From Companilactobacillus futsaii JCM 17355 (GTDB taxonomy: Bacteria; Bacillota; Bacilli; Lactobacillales; Lactobacillaceae), in the NCBI RefSeq assembly GCF_001435505.1, contig NZ_AZDO01000053.1:1-33789 (forward strand): 33,789 nucleotides of DNA. The letters run 5' to 3'. Shown piece after piece: positions 14,605-22,113 of this stretch. Both the position numbers and the translations under genes were made by a program. The notes below the pieces were generated by a model that made no database searches, had not been told where the DNA came from, and saw nothing but the letters and a program-made list of their open reading frames with translations. Position 1 is the stretch's first letter. Every line of letters begins with the position of its first letter.

Positions 14605-16056
14605 ATGAGTGATTTTTTTAAACGTTTAACCTTAAAAGAAGATCCGAGTATTTATGAGGATAAAGATTCACATTTAGTTCGAGTTTTAACAGTTAAGGAT
14701 TTCTTGGCTTTGGGTGTCGGGACGATTGTTTCCACATCAATCTTTACTTTGCCAGGGGTCGTTGCCGCACAACATACCGGTCCATCAGTGGTCTTTTCAT
14801 TTATCGTGGCTGCTATCGTTGCCGGGTTGGTTGCCTTTGCTTATGCGGAGATGGCTGCCGCAATGCCATTTGCCGGGTCTGCGTATTCGTGGATTAATGT
14901 TATGTTCGGTGAGTTCTTCGGTTGGGTCGCTGGTTGGGCCCTGTTAGCCGAGTACTTCATCGCTTTAGCCTTCGTTGGTTCAGGGTTGTCCGCCAATTTT
15001 CGGGGGTTGTTGGAACCATTAGGAATTCACTTCCCGAATGCGATTGCCAATACCTTTGGTAATAACGGTGGGGTCGTTGATATCGTCGCTGTCGTCGTTA
15101 TTGCCGCAGTCGCATGGTTGATTTCTCGTGGTGCCGGTGGTGCTGCTAAAGTTGAAAATATTTTAGTTGTACTAAAAGTTTTAGCTGTTTTAACTTTTAT
15201 CGTTGTTGGTTTAACTGCCATTCATGTGGAAAATTATTTCCCATTTATACCAAAATATCGCTTGAACGCTGACGGAACTGCCTTTGGTGGTTGGCAAGGA
15301 ATCTACGCCGGTGTTTCAATGATCTTCCTATCATATATCGGATTTGATTCAATCGCCGCAAACTCTGCCGAAGCTAAAAACCCCGGTAAGACAATGCCAC
15401 GAGGAATCCTAGGATCATTATTGATTGCCGTTGTTTTGTTCGTTGCTGTTGCTTTAGTTCTAGTTGGAATGTTCAAATACTCTGATTACGCTAATAACGC
15501 TGAACCTGTTGGTTGGGCCTTAAGACATGCCGGTCATCCAATCGTTGCTAGTGTTATCCAAGCTGTTGCTGTTATCGGAATGTTCACCGCTTTGATTGGA
15601 ATGATGTTAGCTGGTTCAAGACTAGTTTACTCATTCGGACGTGACGGAATGTTACCAAGTTGGTTAGGTAAGTTGAACGATAAGAATCTTCCTAATCATG
15701 CACTATTAGTTCTATCAATCGTTGGTATTTTAATCGGTGCCTTTTGTCCATTCGCCTTCTTAGCTCAATTGATTTCAGCCGGGACGTTGATTGCGTTCAT
15801 GTTCGTATCATTGGGAATTTATCCATTGAGAAAACGTGAAGGAAAAGACATCGCCATGCCAGATTTCAAAGTGCCATTTTATCCAGTGCTACCAGCTCTA
15901 GGATTTATCGGTTCACTAATCATTTTCTGGGGACTAGATATTCAAGCTAAACTCTATGCTGGAATCTGGTTCGCTATCGGATTGGTTATCTACTTTGCTT
16001 ACGGGATGCACCATTCAACTCTAGGCAAGAAGCATGACGCTGAAAAGAATAAATAA
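14605..16056 (+). CDS. APC-family amino-acid permease
   Basis: A 483-aa permease with about 12 membrane segments and the APC signature near TM1 (LGVGTIVSTSIFTLPGVVAAQHTGPSVVFSF region, about 33-62). The SYIGFDSIAANSAEAKNPGKTMPRGI loop (about 248-275) is typical of cationic/neutral amino-acid transporters of the YfnA/CAT type. Start: ATG 14605 with AAGAGGAG about 10 nt upstream; the frame opens earlier but without SD. Being 20 bp behind the isoleucine 2-epimerase, it is likely to move branched-chain or D-amino acids that serve as its substrate or product. The direction (uptake or export) cannot be read from sequence. Confidence 0.85.
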   Translation: MSDFFKRLTLKEDPSIYEDKDSHLVRVLTVKDFLALGVGTIVSTSIFTLPGVVAAQHTGPSVVFSFIVAAIVAGLVAFAYAEMAAAMPFAGSAYSWINVMFGEFFGWVAGWALLAEYFIALAFVGSGLSANFRGLLEPLGIHFPNAIANTFGNNGGVVDIVAVVVIAAVAWLISRGAGGAAKVENILVVLKVLAVLTFIVVGLTAIHVENYFPFIPKYRLNADGTAFGGWQGIYAGVSMIFLSYIGFDSIAANSAEAKNPGKTMPRGILGSLLIAVVLFVAVALVLVGMFKYSDYANNAEPVGWALRHAGHPIVASVIQAVAVIGMFTALIGMMLAGSRLVYSFGRDGMLPSWLGKLNDKNLPNHALLVLSIVGILIGAFCPFAFLAQLISAGTLIAFMFVSLGIYPLRKREGKDIAMPDFKVPFYPVLPALGFIGSLIIFWGLDIQAKLYAGIWFAIGLVIYFAYGMHHSTLGKKHDAEKNK

Positions 16057-16064
16057 GACAAAAT

Positions 16065-16114
16065 AAAAAGATGCAATAAATTTCTGGATTAAGGAATTTA
16101 TTACATCTTTTTTA
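16065..16114 (+). terminator. Terminator of the epimerase-permease operon
   Basis: AAAAGATGCAATAAATT pairs with AATTTATTACATCTTTT with one mismatch and is followed by T residues. Confidence 0.85.
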
Positions 16115-16132
16115 GTATCAATGATTGCAAAC

Positions 16133-16239
16133 AAAAAACCGCCAATTTCCACAAGGCGGTTTTAAGTGCACCGTCAGTTGAGTCTTGTAAGGAGAAAACT
16201 GGCGACTACGGAGTAAAACTCCGGGAATAATTTTATACA
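16133..16239 (-). ncRNA. Putative trans-acting small RNA with anti-SD loop
   Basis: On the minus strand an extended -10 (16254-16246) is followed by about 107 nt without an ORF. The RNA would have a 5' hairpin GGAGTTTTACTCC, then a stem CAGTT/AACTG (16201-16197 with 16179-16175) whose loop shows CTCCTTAC (16194-16187), and a perfect terminator AAAACCGCC..GGCGGTTTTTT (16163-16133). A CUCCUU loop plus intrinsic terminator is typical of Firmicute sRNAs that block ribosome binding sites. It faces the permease gene, so it could also act on that transcript. It is not 6S, SRP or tmRNA by sequence. The remaining 16255-16410 is AT-rich with no gene seen. Confidence 0.55.
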
Positions 16240-16245
16240 AGAAGT

Positions 16246-16254
16246 ATTATAGCA
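16246..16254 (-). promoter_or_regulatory. Extended -10 promoter of the putative sRNA
   Basis: TGCTATAAT on the minus strand is a perfect extended -10; the -35 region (TTTTCT) is weak, as usual for that promoter type. Confidence 0.55.
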
Positions 16255-16410
16255 TGTGCTTGGACATAAGAAAACTCAAATTTCAATTGAATTTGTTGTA
16301 CAATTTGTATAAAAGGTACAATTTATTTATAAAAGTAAGTTGTATCAACTCTTATTAGTATAAAAATTATGCCAATTAAATAAATAGTAAAAAAATATGG
16401 GCAATTAGTG

Positions 16411-16438
16411 TGTCACTTTTTCGAATTAGCACTATAAT
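16411..16438 (+). promoter_or_regulatory. Promoter of the 82-aa gene
   Basis: TGTCAC (16411-16416) and TATAAT (16433-16438) are separated by 16 bp; AAGGAGGT follows at about 16451. Confidence 0.5.
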
Positions 16439-16467
16439 GAACTTGTAACTAAGGAGGTTGTTGAAAT

Positions 16468-16716
16468 ATGGCAGAAGTAGATCCATCAAAGATGGCTGAT
16501 GCAGCCATTGCAAAAGAACCAGAAGTATTGAACCTAAAGATGAGTGAGGCTTTCGACTGGAGCGATGATAAGACAGTTGTTCGTGACGCAATCTGGGATT
16601 ATTTCATGGAGAACAACAATCATGACACAGTTAAGACCGAAGAAGCGGAGAAACCATTCCTTGATATGAAGGATGCTGACGTCCGTGATTGGGTCGAGAA
16701 AAACCTTAAAAAATAA
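16468..16716 (+). CDS. Small acidic protein of unknown function
   Basis: An 82-aa acidic, soluble protein starting MAEVDPSKMADAAIAKEPE, with aromatic residues in FDWSDD, AIWDYFMENN and VRDWVEKNLKK. It has a strong SD (AAGGAGGT) about 9 nt before the ATG, its own promoter and its own terminator, so it is a real and probably well expressed single gene. I do not recognise the family; no domain, signal or membrane segment is visible. Confidence 0.7.
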   Translation: MAEVDPSKMADAAIAKEPEVLNLKMSEAFDWSDDKTVVRDAIWDYFMENNNHDTVKTEEAEKPFLDMKDADVRDWVEKNLKK

Positions 16717-16731
16717 TAAGTCTTTAATTTT

Positions 16732-16769
16732 CCTCTAGATTCTGAGATAAGAAATCTAGAGGATTTTTT
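16732..16769 (+). terminator. Terminator of the 82-aa gene
   Basis: CCTCTAGATT pairs perfectly with AATCTAGAGG across an 11-nt loop, followed by ATTTTTT. Confidence 0.9.
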
Positions 16770-16812
16770 GTGCATTTTTTTAGAAAAATACGATATATAA
16801 CATGAATATAAA

Positions 16813-16849
16813 AATAAGGAAGATTCTACTAAAATCTTCCTTATTTTTT
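16813..16849. terminator. Bidirectional hairpin terminator
   Basis: AATAAGGAAGATT and AATCTTCCTTATT pair perfectly with a 7-nt loop and T-runs on both strands. The stop codon of the 56-aa minus-strand ORF lies inside the stem. Confidence 0.8.
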
Positions 16850-17011
16850 GTGCGCTTCATTATAAACAATTGTCACTACATCATCGACTGCATTGAAGAT
16901 GAAATCCATCACACGTTTCTTAAATTCCTTGCTGGAAACAAAATTAGTTATTTGTTTAGAAGTAAATTTAGTAAAAATTCTCGTTAAACGATTATTATTG
17001 ATTTTCCCCAT
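16841..17011 (-). CDS. 56-aa small protein, coupled to upstream gene
   Basis: A short ORF starts with ATG at 17011 and runs MGKINNNRLTRIFTKFTSKQ ... to NEAHKK, 56 aa. The start overlaps the stop of the 17011-17382 gene as TAATG, and AGAGGATGAG precedes it as SD, so the two are translationally coupled. The protein is basic at the N-terminus, with an amphipathic or hydrophobic stretch VMDFIFNAVDDVVTIVY near the C-terminus. It ends at a strong hairpin terminator. I do not recognise it. Confidence 0.65.
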   Translation of the reverse strand: MGKINNNRLTRIFTKFTSKQITNFVSSKEFKKRVMDFIFNAVDDVVTIVYNEAHKK

Positions 17012-17382
17012 TATCTCATCCTCTTTTTCATCGTTTTGTAGATTTTCTTAAGAAATCGATTGTCAGTGATATGTTCTAAATGATCATATGCTAAATAATG
17101 TAATTGACGTTTTGACAGAGTGGGATGTGCAGTAATCTGTCCTTTCAAATAAATGTATAATTCTTGTGGCTTGAGATCGGTGTTCTTCGTGAATTCGTTC
17201 ATTCTTTCATCAACAATCGCTTGAATTCCTTCATGAATAGCACCATAAAATAAACCATTTAATAAAACTTTGCGATGCGTACTAGCTTCATGTTCAACGT
17301 GCAATTTTAAATTGAGTTTCGTTTCGTCGTTGAAATCATCGATTTTTTTAGTTATTTGATGTAAATCCTTTTCTACAGTCAT
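17011..17382 (-). CDS. Unknown 123-aa protein
   Basis: A soluble, helix-rich protein starting MTVEKDLHQITKKIDDFND with a His-rich middle (HVEHEAS) and a basic end FLKKIYKTMKKRMR. The ATG at 17382 is chosen because AAGGGG lies 8 nt upstream; a GTG at 17391 overlaps the SD. It is first in a two-gene operon with the 56-aa ORF and has a good promoter. The family is not recognised. Confidence 0.65.
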   Translation of the reverse strand: MTVEKDLHQITKKIDDFNDETKLNLKLHVEHEASTHRKVLLNGLFYGAIHEGIQAIVDERMNEFTKNTDLKPQELYIYLKGQITAHPTLSKRQLHYLAYDHLEHITDNRFLKKIYKTMKKRMR

Positions 17383-17405
17383 ATCCCACACCCCTTATCA
17401 AATTA

Positions 17406-17434
17406 ATTATAGAATGATATTTTTGGAAGTCCAA
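17406..17434 (-). promoter_or_regulatory. Sigma-A promoter of the 123-aa/56-aa operon
   Basis: On the minus strand TTGGAC (17434-17429) and TATAAT (17411-17406) are exactly 17 bp apart, close to consensus. Confidence 0.75.
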
Positions 17435-17456
17435 AGGAAAATTATGTGGACAAAAC

Positions 17457-17485
17457 AAAAAAGCCTCCTATAAAATAGGAGACTT
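17457..17485 (-). terminator. Terminator downstream of the SLAP-repeat gene
   Basis: On the minus strand GAAGTCTCCTAT pairs with ATAGGAGGCTT and is followed by TTTTTT. It lies 150 bp past the stop of the minus-strand gene ending at 17635. The 17486-17634 stretch between them shows nothing else I can support. Confidence 0.65.
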
Positions 17486-17634
17486 CATAAATATCAGGGA
17501 GGGTGGTTATATTAGTTTGTTTATTAAATTTCTCATTATAGTAAATGCAAGTATTCTTGTTTACCAACTACTATACTAAACACTAAATGTGAAGAAATTG
17601 TGAAATATAAAAATATAAATATAATAAATCCTGA

Positions 17635-18444
17635 TTATTGTGTAACTGATGTCGCAAATTCTGGTTCGCTAGTTACGTCTTTTTGTTGACCAGCATCGTT
17701 TAATTGCATATTAGTACTTTGTGTCCATTCGTTGTTAGAAACTTGATAGAAAGTGTGACCGTACTTGTTTTGTACCATCTGATTAACTTTCCAAGAAGAG
17801 CCATCTTGCAATTGACGACTAGAGAAAGAATCCATCGAAGTATCATAAACATCGGCTGGACCATTAACAACGGTTCCGATGACTTGTTGGTTATCAGTAT
17901 TTTGATTTTGAGTAGCAGAACTAATCGAAACATCACTGACAGCAACGTATTCGTCACTCGCAATTTGGACGTAAGAAATACCATTGATCATAATAGTCGT
18001 ACCAGTATTCCAAGTGCTACCAGCTGGCAAAGTTACACCAGTTTGTGTACCTTGACTGTTGATAACAGCACTGTTCCATTTAGCAGTGGCAATTTGTCCG
18101 CTAGTAGTAAATGGGGTAGTTGTCTGCGTTTGTGCTTGAGCTTGAGTTTGAGAAATATTTAAGCTACTTGCAGCAACCCATTCATTAGTGGCAACTTGAT
18201 AATAAAGTACGCCATTCAAATATTTAGTGCTGCCCAATTTCCAGGAACTATTGTTAGGCAAGAAAGTACTAGTAATAGCTTGTCCTTGGTCATCAACTAA
18301 AATACCGCTACCGTTGACAGTTCCCACAAGATCAACTTGATCAGGGACTGATGCCTTTACGGTTTGAGGTGACAAATTAGACAGGACACTTGGAGCAATT
18401 AACAAAGCTAACGCCGAACCAATTAAAGCTGTGTTCTTTTTCAT
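17635..18444 (-). CDS. Secreted SLAP-repeat surface protein
   Basis: A 269-aa protein with a signal peptide (MKKNTALIGSALALLIAPSV, cleavage likely after TVKA at about 31). The rest is three SLAP-like repeats of about 60 aa (roughly 37-97, 112-175, 188-250). Each has a strand near the start, an L-P/D-G/N-S-S/T-W-K turn, and the closing pattern YYQVATNEWVAASSL, YVQIASDEYVAVSDV or FYQVSNNEWTQSTNM. Such repeats bind cell-wall polymers non-covalently in lactobacilli. There is no catalytic domain, sortase signal or membrane anchor. SD AGGAGG lies before the ATG. Confidence 0.8.
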   Translation of the reverse strand: MKKNTALIGSALALLIAPSVLSNLSPQTVKASVPDQVDLVGTVNGSGILVDDQGQAITSTFLPNNSSWKLGSTKYLNGVLYYQVATNEWVAASSLNISQTQAQAQTQTTTPFTTSGQIATAKWNSAVINSQGTQTGVTLPAGSTWNTGTTIMINGISYVQIASDEYVAVSDVSISSATQNQNTDNQQVIGTVVNGPADVYDTSMDSFSSRQLQDGSSWKVNQMVQNKYGHTFYQVSNNEWTQSTNMQLNDAGQQKDVTSEPEFATSVTQ

Positions 18445-18556
18445 CGTTTAACCTCCTATATTTATTTCGCGGTTCATGATAAAACTATAATGCAATTCGG
18501 TTTTTTACAACCTATTTTAAAAACAGTTAAGATAAACGTTACTATTTCTTTAGAAA

Positions 18557-19009
18557 TTAATTTAGATAATTTGAGAAATCAGAAGAATATCCTAGAATCG
18601 AAAATTTGTGATAAGTCTTCAAATCGCGGTCGGAGAGTTTAATGATGACGGAATTAGTGATGGTGTTTTCTTGATGGAAACGTGGCTTGATTTTATAAAT
18701 AATTCCATAAACAGACGGTTTCTTCATCTTATAGACTTCTAGAGAAACTGTTTGGTAAGTGGACCAGTCAAATGGACCGTCCTTTTTATCAATTGCTAAT
18801 TTGACCATTTTCGTAAATTGTTGTTTTTGATAATCATTTAATTTATGCGTATCTTTATTTTGCAAAGTGATCTGCGTTCCTGAAGAGTAACAATAAGGGG
18901 CAGAGTGGGCGTTGCAATACATTTGAGGGATGAGAAAGGCCAGTGCCAAAATAATCACACAACCAATCAAAACCGCACGATGCTTGTACTTCTATAGTTT
19001 TGTTGCCAT
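18557..19009 (-). pseudogene. Membrane-anchored unknown protein with early in-frame TAG
   Basis: AGGAGG is followed after 5 nt by ATG at 19009. That frame reads MATKL, then TAG (18994-18992), then continues open as KYKHRAVLIGCVIILALAFLIP to the stop at 18557. The basic KYKHR followed by a hydrophobic segment is a normal N-terminal membrane anchor, so the amber codon interrupts what was one gene of about 150 aa. The only other starts are TTG at 18970 and GTG codons inside the membrane segment, with no SD. The extracytoplasmic part (about 110 aa) ends SILGYSSDFSNYLN; its family is not recognised. Reinitiation, suppression or a sequencing error are alternatives to pseudogenisation. Confidence 0.65.
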
Positions 19010-19103
19010 TAGTCCCTCCTTAAAAAAATCTAACCTAAGTATTATAACGTGGATTTCTAAAATGACTTAAAAAAATTCGTAAATCATATTTTTAAATGAC
19101 ACC

Positions 19104-19140
19104 AAAAAACCATGACCTCAAAATAGAAGTCATGGTTTTT
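19104..19140 (-). terminator. Terminator of the lipoprotein gene
   Basis: AAAAACCATGAC pairs with GTCATGGTTTTT across a loop of about 13 nt; on the minus strand it ends in a T-run just past the lipoprotein stop. Confidence 0.85.
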
Positions 19141-19150
19141 AAATACCTAA

Positions 19151-20038
19151 TTATCTAACCTTAGCATCTGAAGGTTGAATAGTAGTACGTCCATCGGCGT
19201 GGGCATTCTTGATAGCACGGATGATATCATTATCACTCCAGGCACCAACAGTCTTAACACCTTGGTCAGTCAATTGTTGTCTAGCATTAGCAATATCTTG
19301 ATCAGTGATTTCTTTACCACCAACTTCACGCTTTTCAACATCGAAGTCACCCTTAGCAGCAGGATTGTTGCTTTGGTCGTCATCAGATGATGATGAAGTA
19401 GTTGTATCTGTATTAGCAGTTGAATCATCACTACTATTAGCATCAGTTGTAGTGTCGTCAGTCTTAGTTGTTGTTTCTGGAACTGAATCTAACAAAGTCT
19501 TAGCTTGAGTATAAAGGTCTGAATAATACTTACCTTTGATACCTTTAGCTTTAGTAACTTGTTCTAGTAATGATTTAGCTTGGTCGCCGTTACCAGCCTT
19601 GATCATAGCCTTAGCATTCTTGATATCTAGCTTGTAGTTGTTACGGTTCTTTTGAATCTTTACAACTTGTTTCTTGAGTTTCTTAGCATAAGAAGTCATC
19701 TTCTTGTTGCCATTGTCTTGGTCGATAACCTTGTTCAAAGCCTTCTTAGCATCAGAAAACTTGCGTTGATTCATCAAGCTCTTAGCTTTAACTAAATTGT
19801 CAGCTTGTTTTTCAGAAGCTTTAGCTTTGTCAGTCTTCTTTAATTTAGTAGCAGCTTCAAAGTGATCAGATGCCTTAGCATACTTGCCATTGTCAACTGC
19901 AGAATTCCCCTTAGTCATTTCCGTCTTGTATTTACTGTCATTGTTATTAGTGCTGTTTGATGACGATGATGAAGAATTACCACAACCAGCTAGGACTAGT
20001 GCAAATCCAGTCGTAAGTAGTAATAATGCTTTTTTCAT
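19151..20038 (-). CDS. Lipoprotein with helical repeats
   Basis: A 295-aa lipoprotein: signal peptide MKKALLLLTTGFALVLAGCG with lipobox LAGC, then a Ser/Asn linker. A helical region of about 130 aa follows with TPR-like elements (GKYAKASDHFEAATKLKK, QRKFSDAKKALNKVID, NGDQAKSLLEQVTKAKG). A Thr/Ser/Asp-rich linker and a compact C-terminal part (QDIANARQQLTDQGVKT...SDNDIIRAIKNA) complete it. The ATG at 20038 with GGAGG about 8 nt upstream is preferred over an earlier in-frame start. It probably sits on the outer face of the membrane and binds protein or cell-wall partners; a specific role is not evident. Confidence 0.75.
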   Translation of the reverse strand: MKKALLLLTTGFALVLAGCGNSSSSSSNSTNNNDSKYKTEMTKGNSAVDNGKYAKASDHFEAATKLKKTDKAKASEKQADNLVKAKSLMNQRKFSDAKKALNKVIDQDNGNKKMTSYAKKLKKQVVKIQKNRNNYKLDIKNAKAMIKAGNGDQAKSLLEQVTKAKGIKGKYYSDLYTQAKTLLDSVPETTTKTDDTTTDANSSDDSTANTDTTTSSSSDDDQSNNPAAKGDFDVEKREVGGKEITDQDIANARQQLTDQGVKTVGAWSDNDIIRAIKNAHADGRTTIQPSDAKVR

Positions 20039-20068
20039 TTTAATTCCTCCATATAAGTAACTGGGCAA

Positions 20069-20077
20069 ATTATACCA
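20069..20077 (-). promoter_or_regulatory. Extended -10 promoter of the lipoprotein gene
   Basis: TGGTATAAT on the minus strand is a perfect extended -10 located about 30 nt upstream of the lipoprotein start. Confidence 0.6.
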
Positions 20078-20264
20078 TGTTCCAAAAAAATGCAAAATTA
20101 ATTTCCGTTTTGGATACTTCCAATCGTTACTATATGTGTAAGTTACTTAAGCCGGCAAAAAGTTCTTACCATAAACCTTGAACCTACGACTTAATTCGAT
20201 TAGAATAAGAGTAGGCTCTTTTAGGTTGACAAGAGAGTAAGAGTTTCCATGTAGACGTAATGTC

Positions 20265-20281
20265 TGTAATATTTTTGTAAT
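20265..20281 (+). promoter_or_regulatory. WalR-like box upstream of the S-layer-like gene
   Basis: TGTAAT-ATTTT-TGTAAT is a perfect match to the known WalR (YycF) consensus TGTWAH-N5-TGTWAH. It lies about 120 bp upstream of the -35 of the surface-protein promoter. Confidence 0.5.
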
Positions 20282-20357
20282 TTTATGATTACTTTTGATC
20301 AAAAAGTTACAAACTTAGTACGGGTATCTGCCTAAATATTACAGAATTGTGATATTT

Positions 20358-20374
20358 AATACAGAAATGTTACA
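20358..20374 (-). promoter_or_regulatory. Second WalR-like box (one mismatch)
   Basis: On the minus strand TGTAAC-ATTTC-TGTATT fits the WalR consensus except for one base in the second half. It ends 26 bp upstream of the -35 hexamer. Between the two boxes several further TTACA/TGTAA halves occur without correct spacing. Confidence 0.35.
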
Positions 20375-20399
20375 AAACAGGGGAGTTTTTAATTTCGAG

Positions 20400-20456
20400 T
20401 TGATTATAAAGCCGAAGTTTCATATAATGGTTGTCAGTGGGATAGCCCCACGACAA
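20400..20456 (+). promoter_or_regulatory. Promoter and 5' leader hairpin of the S-layer-like gene
   Basis: TTGATT (20400-20405) and TATAAT (20423-20428) are 17 bp apart. Immediately after the -10 a GC-rich hairpin forms, TTGTC.GTGGG with CCCAC GACAA (20431-20456), at the very 5' end of the transcript. Such a 5' stem-loop is known to stabilise abundant S-layer mRNAs; here that is inference. The untranslated leader is about 60 nt. Upstream, 20078-20264 holds no ORF I can support. Confidence 0.65.
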
Positions 20457-20497
20457 TTAAAAATAATAAATTCTTGTAGTCCAGGGGAGGATTAACA

Positions 20498-21952
20498 TTG
20501 AAAAAATCTATTAAATACGCAGGAATCGCTGCTGCTACACTTCTAGCTGTTGCTCCAGTTGCTGCTCCTGTTGTTTCAAGTACAACTGCACAAGCCGCTA
20601 CTACTCGATCTGTTGCTACAGACCAATCTAAACAAGACGCTGCTGTAAAAGAATTTGGTGCACAATTTGCTGATAAAGCTGCATCTAAATTTGCAACTGC
20701 TTCTACTAATGTAACATTGGGCTCACAAAGTATTGCAGACTTTGCTGAGCACAATGCAGATTTGATTACAACTACTTCTACTTCTACTGGTAAAGATATG
20801 GACAAATTGATTGGTTCAGATGCTACTGTTGAAGTTTCTGCAAAATATGGTAGTACAACTATCTCAAATGCTGCTGATCTTTACAAGATCTTAGCTGATG
20901 ATACTTATCCAGCTGTTGACTTCACAATTACATTGAACTACAACAACTTGAATAATCAAGCTGTTTCAAAGACATTTACTATGTCAGCAACTAGAGATAC
21001 TGCTCAAGATGCTTTGACATCAATTAATGCTAAGTTTACAACACCTGTTACAGTTCCATTGAACTCAACAACAACAAGTACACAATTACAAGCTACTACT
21101 GGTACTACTTTGACTGACCAAAATGGTGACGGTATTGCTGCTAGTTCAATTGAACCTTCAAAAAGTTACTACAACTCATATAGTGATGCTATGGATGCTG
21201 CAGCTGGTATAGATTCACCAACACCTGCTTATAAAGCAGGTGCTGGTAAAACATTTGATAAAGCTGGAACATATTACCAAGGTATTACATTTACTGCAGG
21301 TCAAGGTTCAAATCTAGGTGATTTCTTACAAGAATATGTTGCAAATCCTAGCAAGTATACTGTTTACGTAAATGGTAAGGTTGCTTCTAAGGGTTATGAC
21401 TTTACTACAGATGCAACAACAGCAGCTGGTACAAAGGTTACATTTGTACGTACAGTCGTAGTTTCACCAAGTGAAGCTAACTGGACAGTTACAGCTAACA
21501 AAGGTGTTGTAACAACAAAGAGTGACAATGCTTACTACACATTGAAGAATGATGACAACGAAACAATCACAAACCGTGCTCTTGCAAAGAACACAGCTTG
21601 GGTTACTGATCAAAAACGTGTTGACCAAGACGGTAACACACAATACCGTGTTGCTACTGGCGAATGGATTAATGCTGACGATGTAACATTCTCAGACAAA
21701 GCTACAACTGACGAAGGTGAATACACTGACGTACAAGCTTTGAATGGTAAAGTTACACTTGATGGTCCTTCATCATTTATCTACATGCTATACAATGACA
21801 ACGGTGAAACAGTTTCAAACCGTGCATTAGCTGGTGATTCAGCATGGTACACAGACAAGAAGGCAACTAACGCTGCTGGAGTTACTGTATATCACGTTGC
21901 TACTGGCGAATGGGTACAAGCAGGTAGTGGTGTAAACTACGTTGCTTACTAA
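20498..21952 (+). CDS. S-layer-like secreted protein with two SLAP repeats
   Basis: A 484-aa protein starting at TTG 20498 behind GGGGAGG. The signal peptide MKKSIKYAGIAAATLLAVAP is cleaved probably after AQA (about 33). The Thr/Ser/Ala-rich body (34-345) looks like an S-layer assembly region. Two C-terminal SLAP repeats (about 349-415 and 420-484) contain ITNRALAKNTAWVTDQKRVD..YRVATGEWINADDV and VSNRALAGDSAWYTDKKATN..YHVATGEWVQAG. SLAP domains bind teichoic-type polymers in the wall. The strongly biased codon use (many TCA, ACA, GCT, GGT) and the stabilising leader point to very high expression. The alternative is a general adhesin rather than the crystalline S-layer itself. Confidence 0.8.
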   Translation: MKKSIKYAGIAAATLLAVAPVAAPVVSSTTAQAATTRSVATDQSKQDAAVKEFGAQFADKAASKFATASTNVTLGSQSIADFAEHNADLITTTSTSTGKDMDKLIGSDATVEVSAKYGSTTISNAADLYKILADDTYPAVDFTITLNYNNLNNQAVSKTFTMSATRDTAQDALTSINAKFTTPVTVPLNSTTTSTQLQATTGTTLTDQNGDGIAASSIEPSKSYYNSYSDAMDAAAGIDSPTPAYKAGAGKTFDKAGTYYQGITFTAGQGSNLGDFLQEYVANPSKYTVYVNGKVASKGYDFTTDATTAAGTKVTFVRTVVVSPSEANWTVTANKGVVTTKSDNAYYTLKNDDNETITNRALAKNTAWVTDQKRVDQDGNTQYRVATGEWINADDVTFSDKATTDEGEYTDVQALNGKVTLDGPSSFIYMLYNDNGETVSNRALAGDSAWYTDKKATNAAGVTVYHVATGEWVQAGSGVNYVAY

Positions 21953-21974
21953 TCATTAATTAGTTAGTAAAATT

Positions 21975-22006
21975 TTAAAAAGACTCGCTTAGGCGGGCCT
22001 TTTTTT
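21975..22006 (+). terminator. Terminator of the S-layer-like gene
   Basis: AAGACTCGC pairs with GCGGGCCTT across a short loop and is followed by a run of T. Confidence 0.8.
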
Positions 22007-22069
22007 ATGCTTTTTTATCTAAAAAATCAATAAGAATCCATTGAATTATGGTTTTTGGCATGACAAAAG

Positions 22070-22107
22070 TTTACACTGAACTAGTGTACTTTTATAAGAA
22101 AAGGGAG
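22070..22107 (+). promoter_or_regulatory. Promoter with palindromic operator for the orphan SBP
   Basis: TTTACA (22070-22075) and TATAAG (22093-22098) are 17 bp apart. TACACT-GAACT-AGTGTA (22072-22088) is a perfect 6+6 inverted repeat that overlaps the -35 and fills the spacer, the expected place for a repressor or MerR-type site. SD AAGGGAG is at 22101-22107. Confidence 0.6.
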
Positions 22108-22113
22108 TTTATT

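Noticed and set aside
16133-16239. 6S RNA, SRP RNA or tmRNA
   Set aside because: Length and sequence landmarks of these RNAs are missing (no SRP tetraloop-helix core, no long 6S bulged duplex, no tRNA-like ends).
16802-16987. Plus-strand 61-codon ORF
   Set aside because: Antisense to the better supported 56-aa coupled ORF; it begins before a strong terminator hairpin and lacks an SD.
19305-19508. Plus-strand Ser/Val-rich ORF
   Set aside because: It mirrors the Asp/Ser/Thr-rich linker of the lipoprotein on the other strand and has no start signals.
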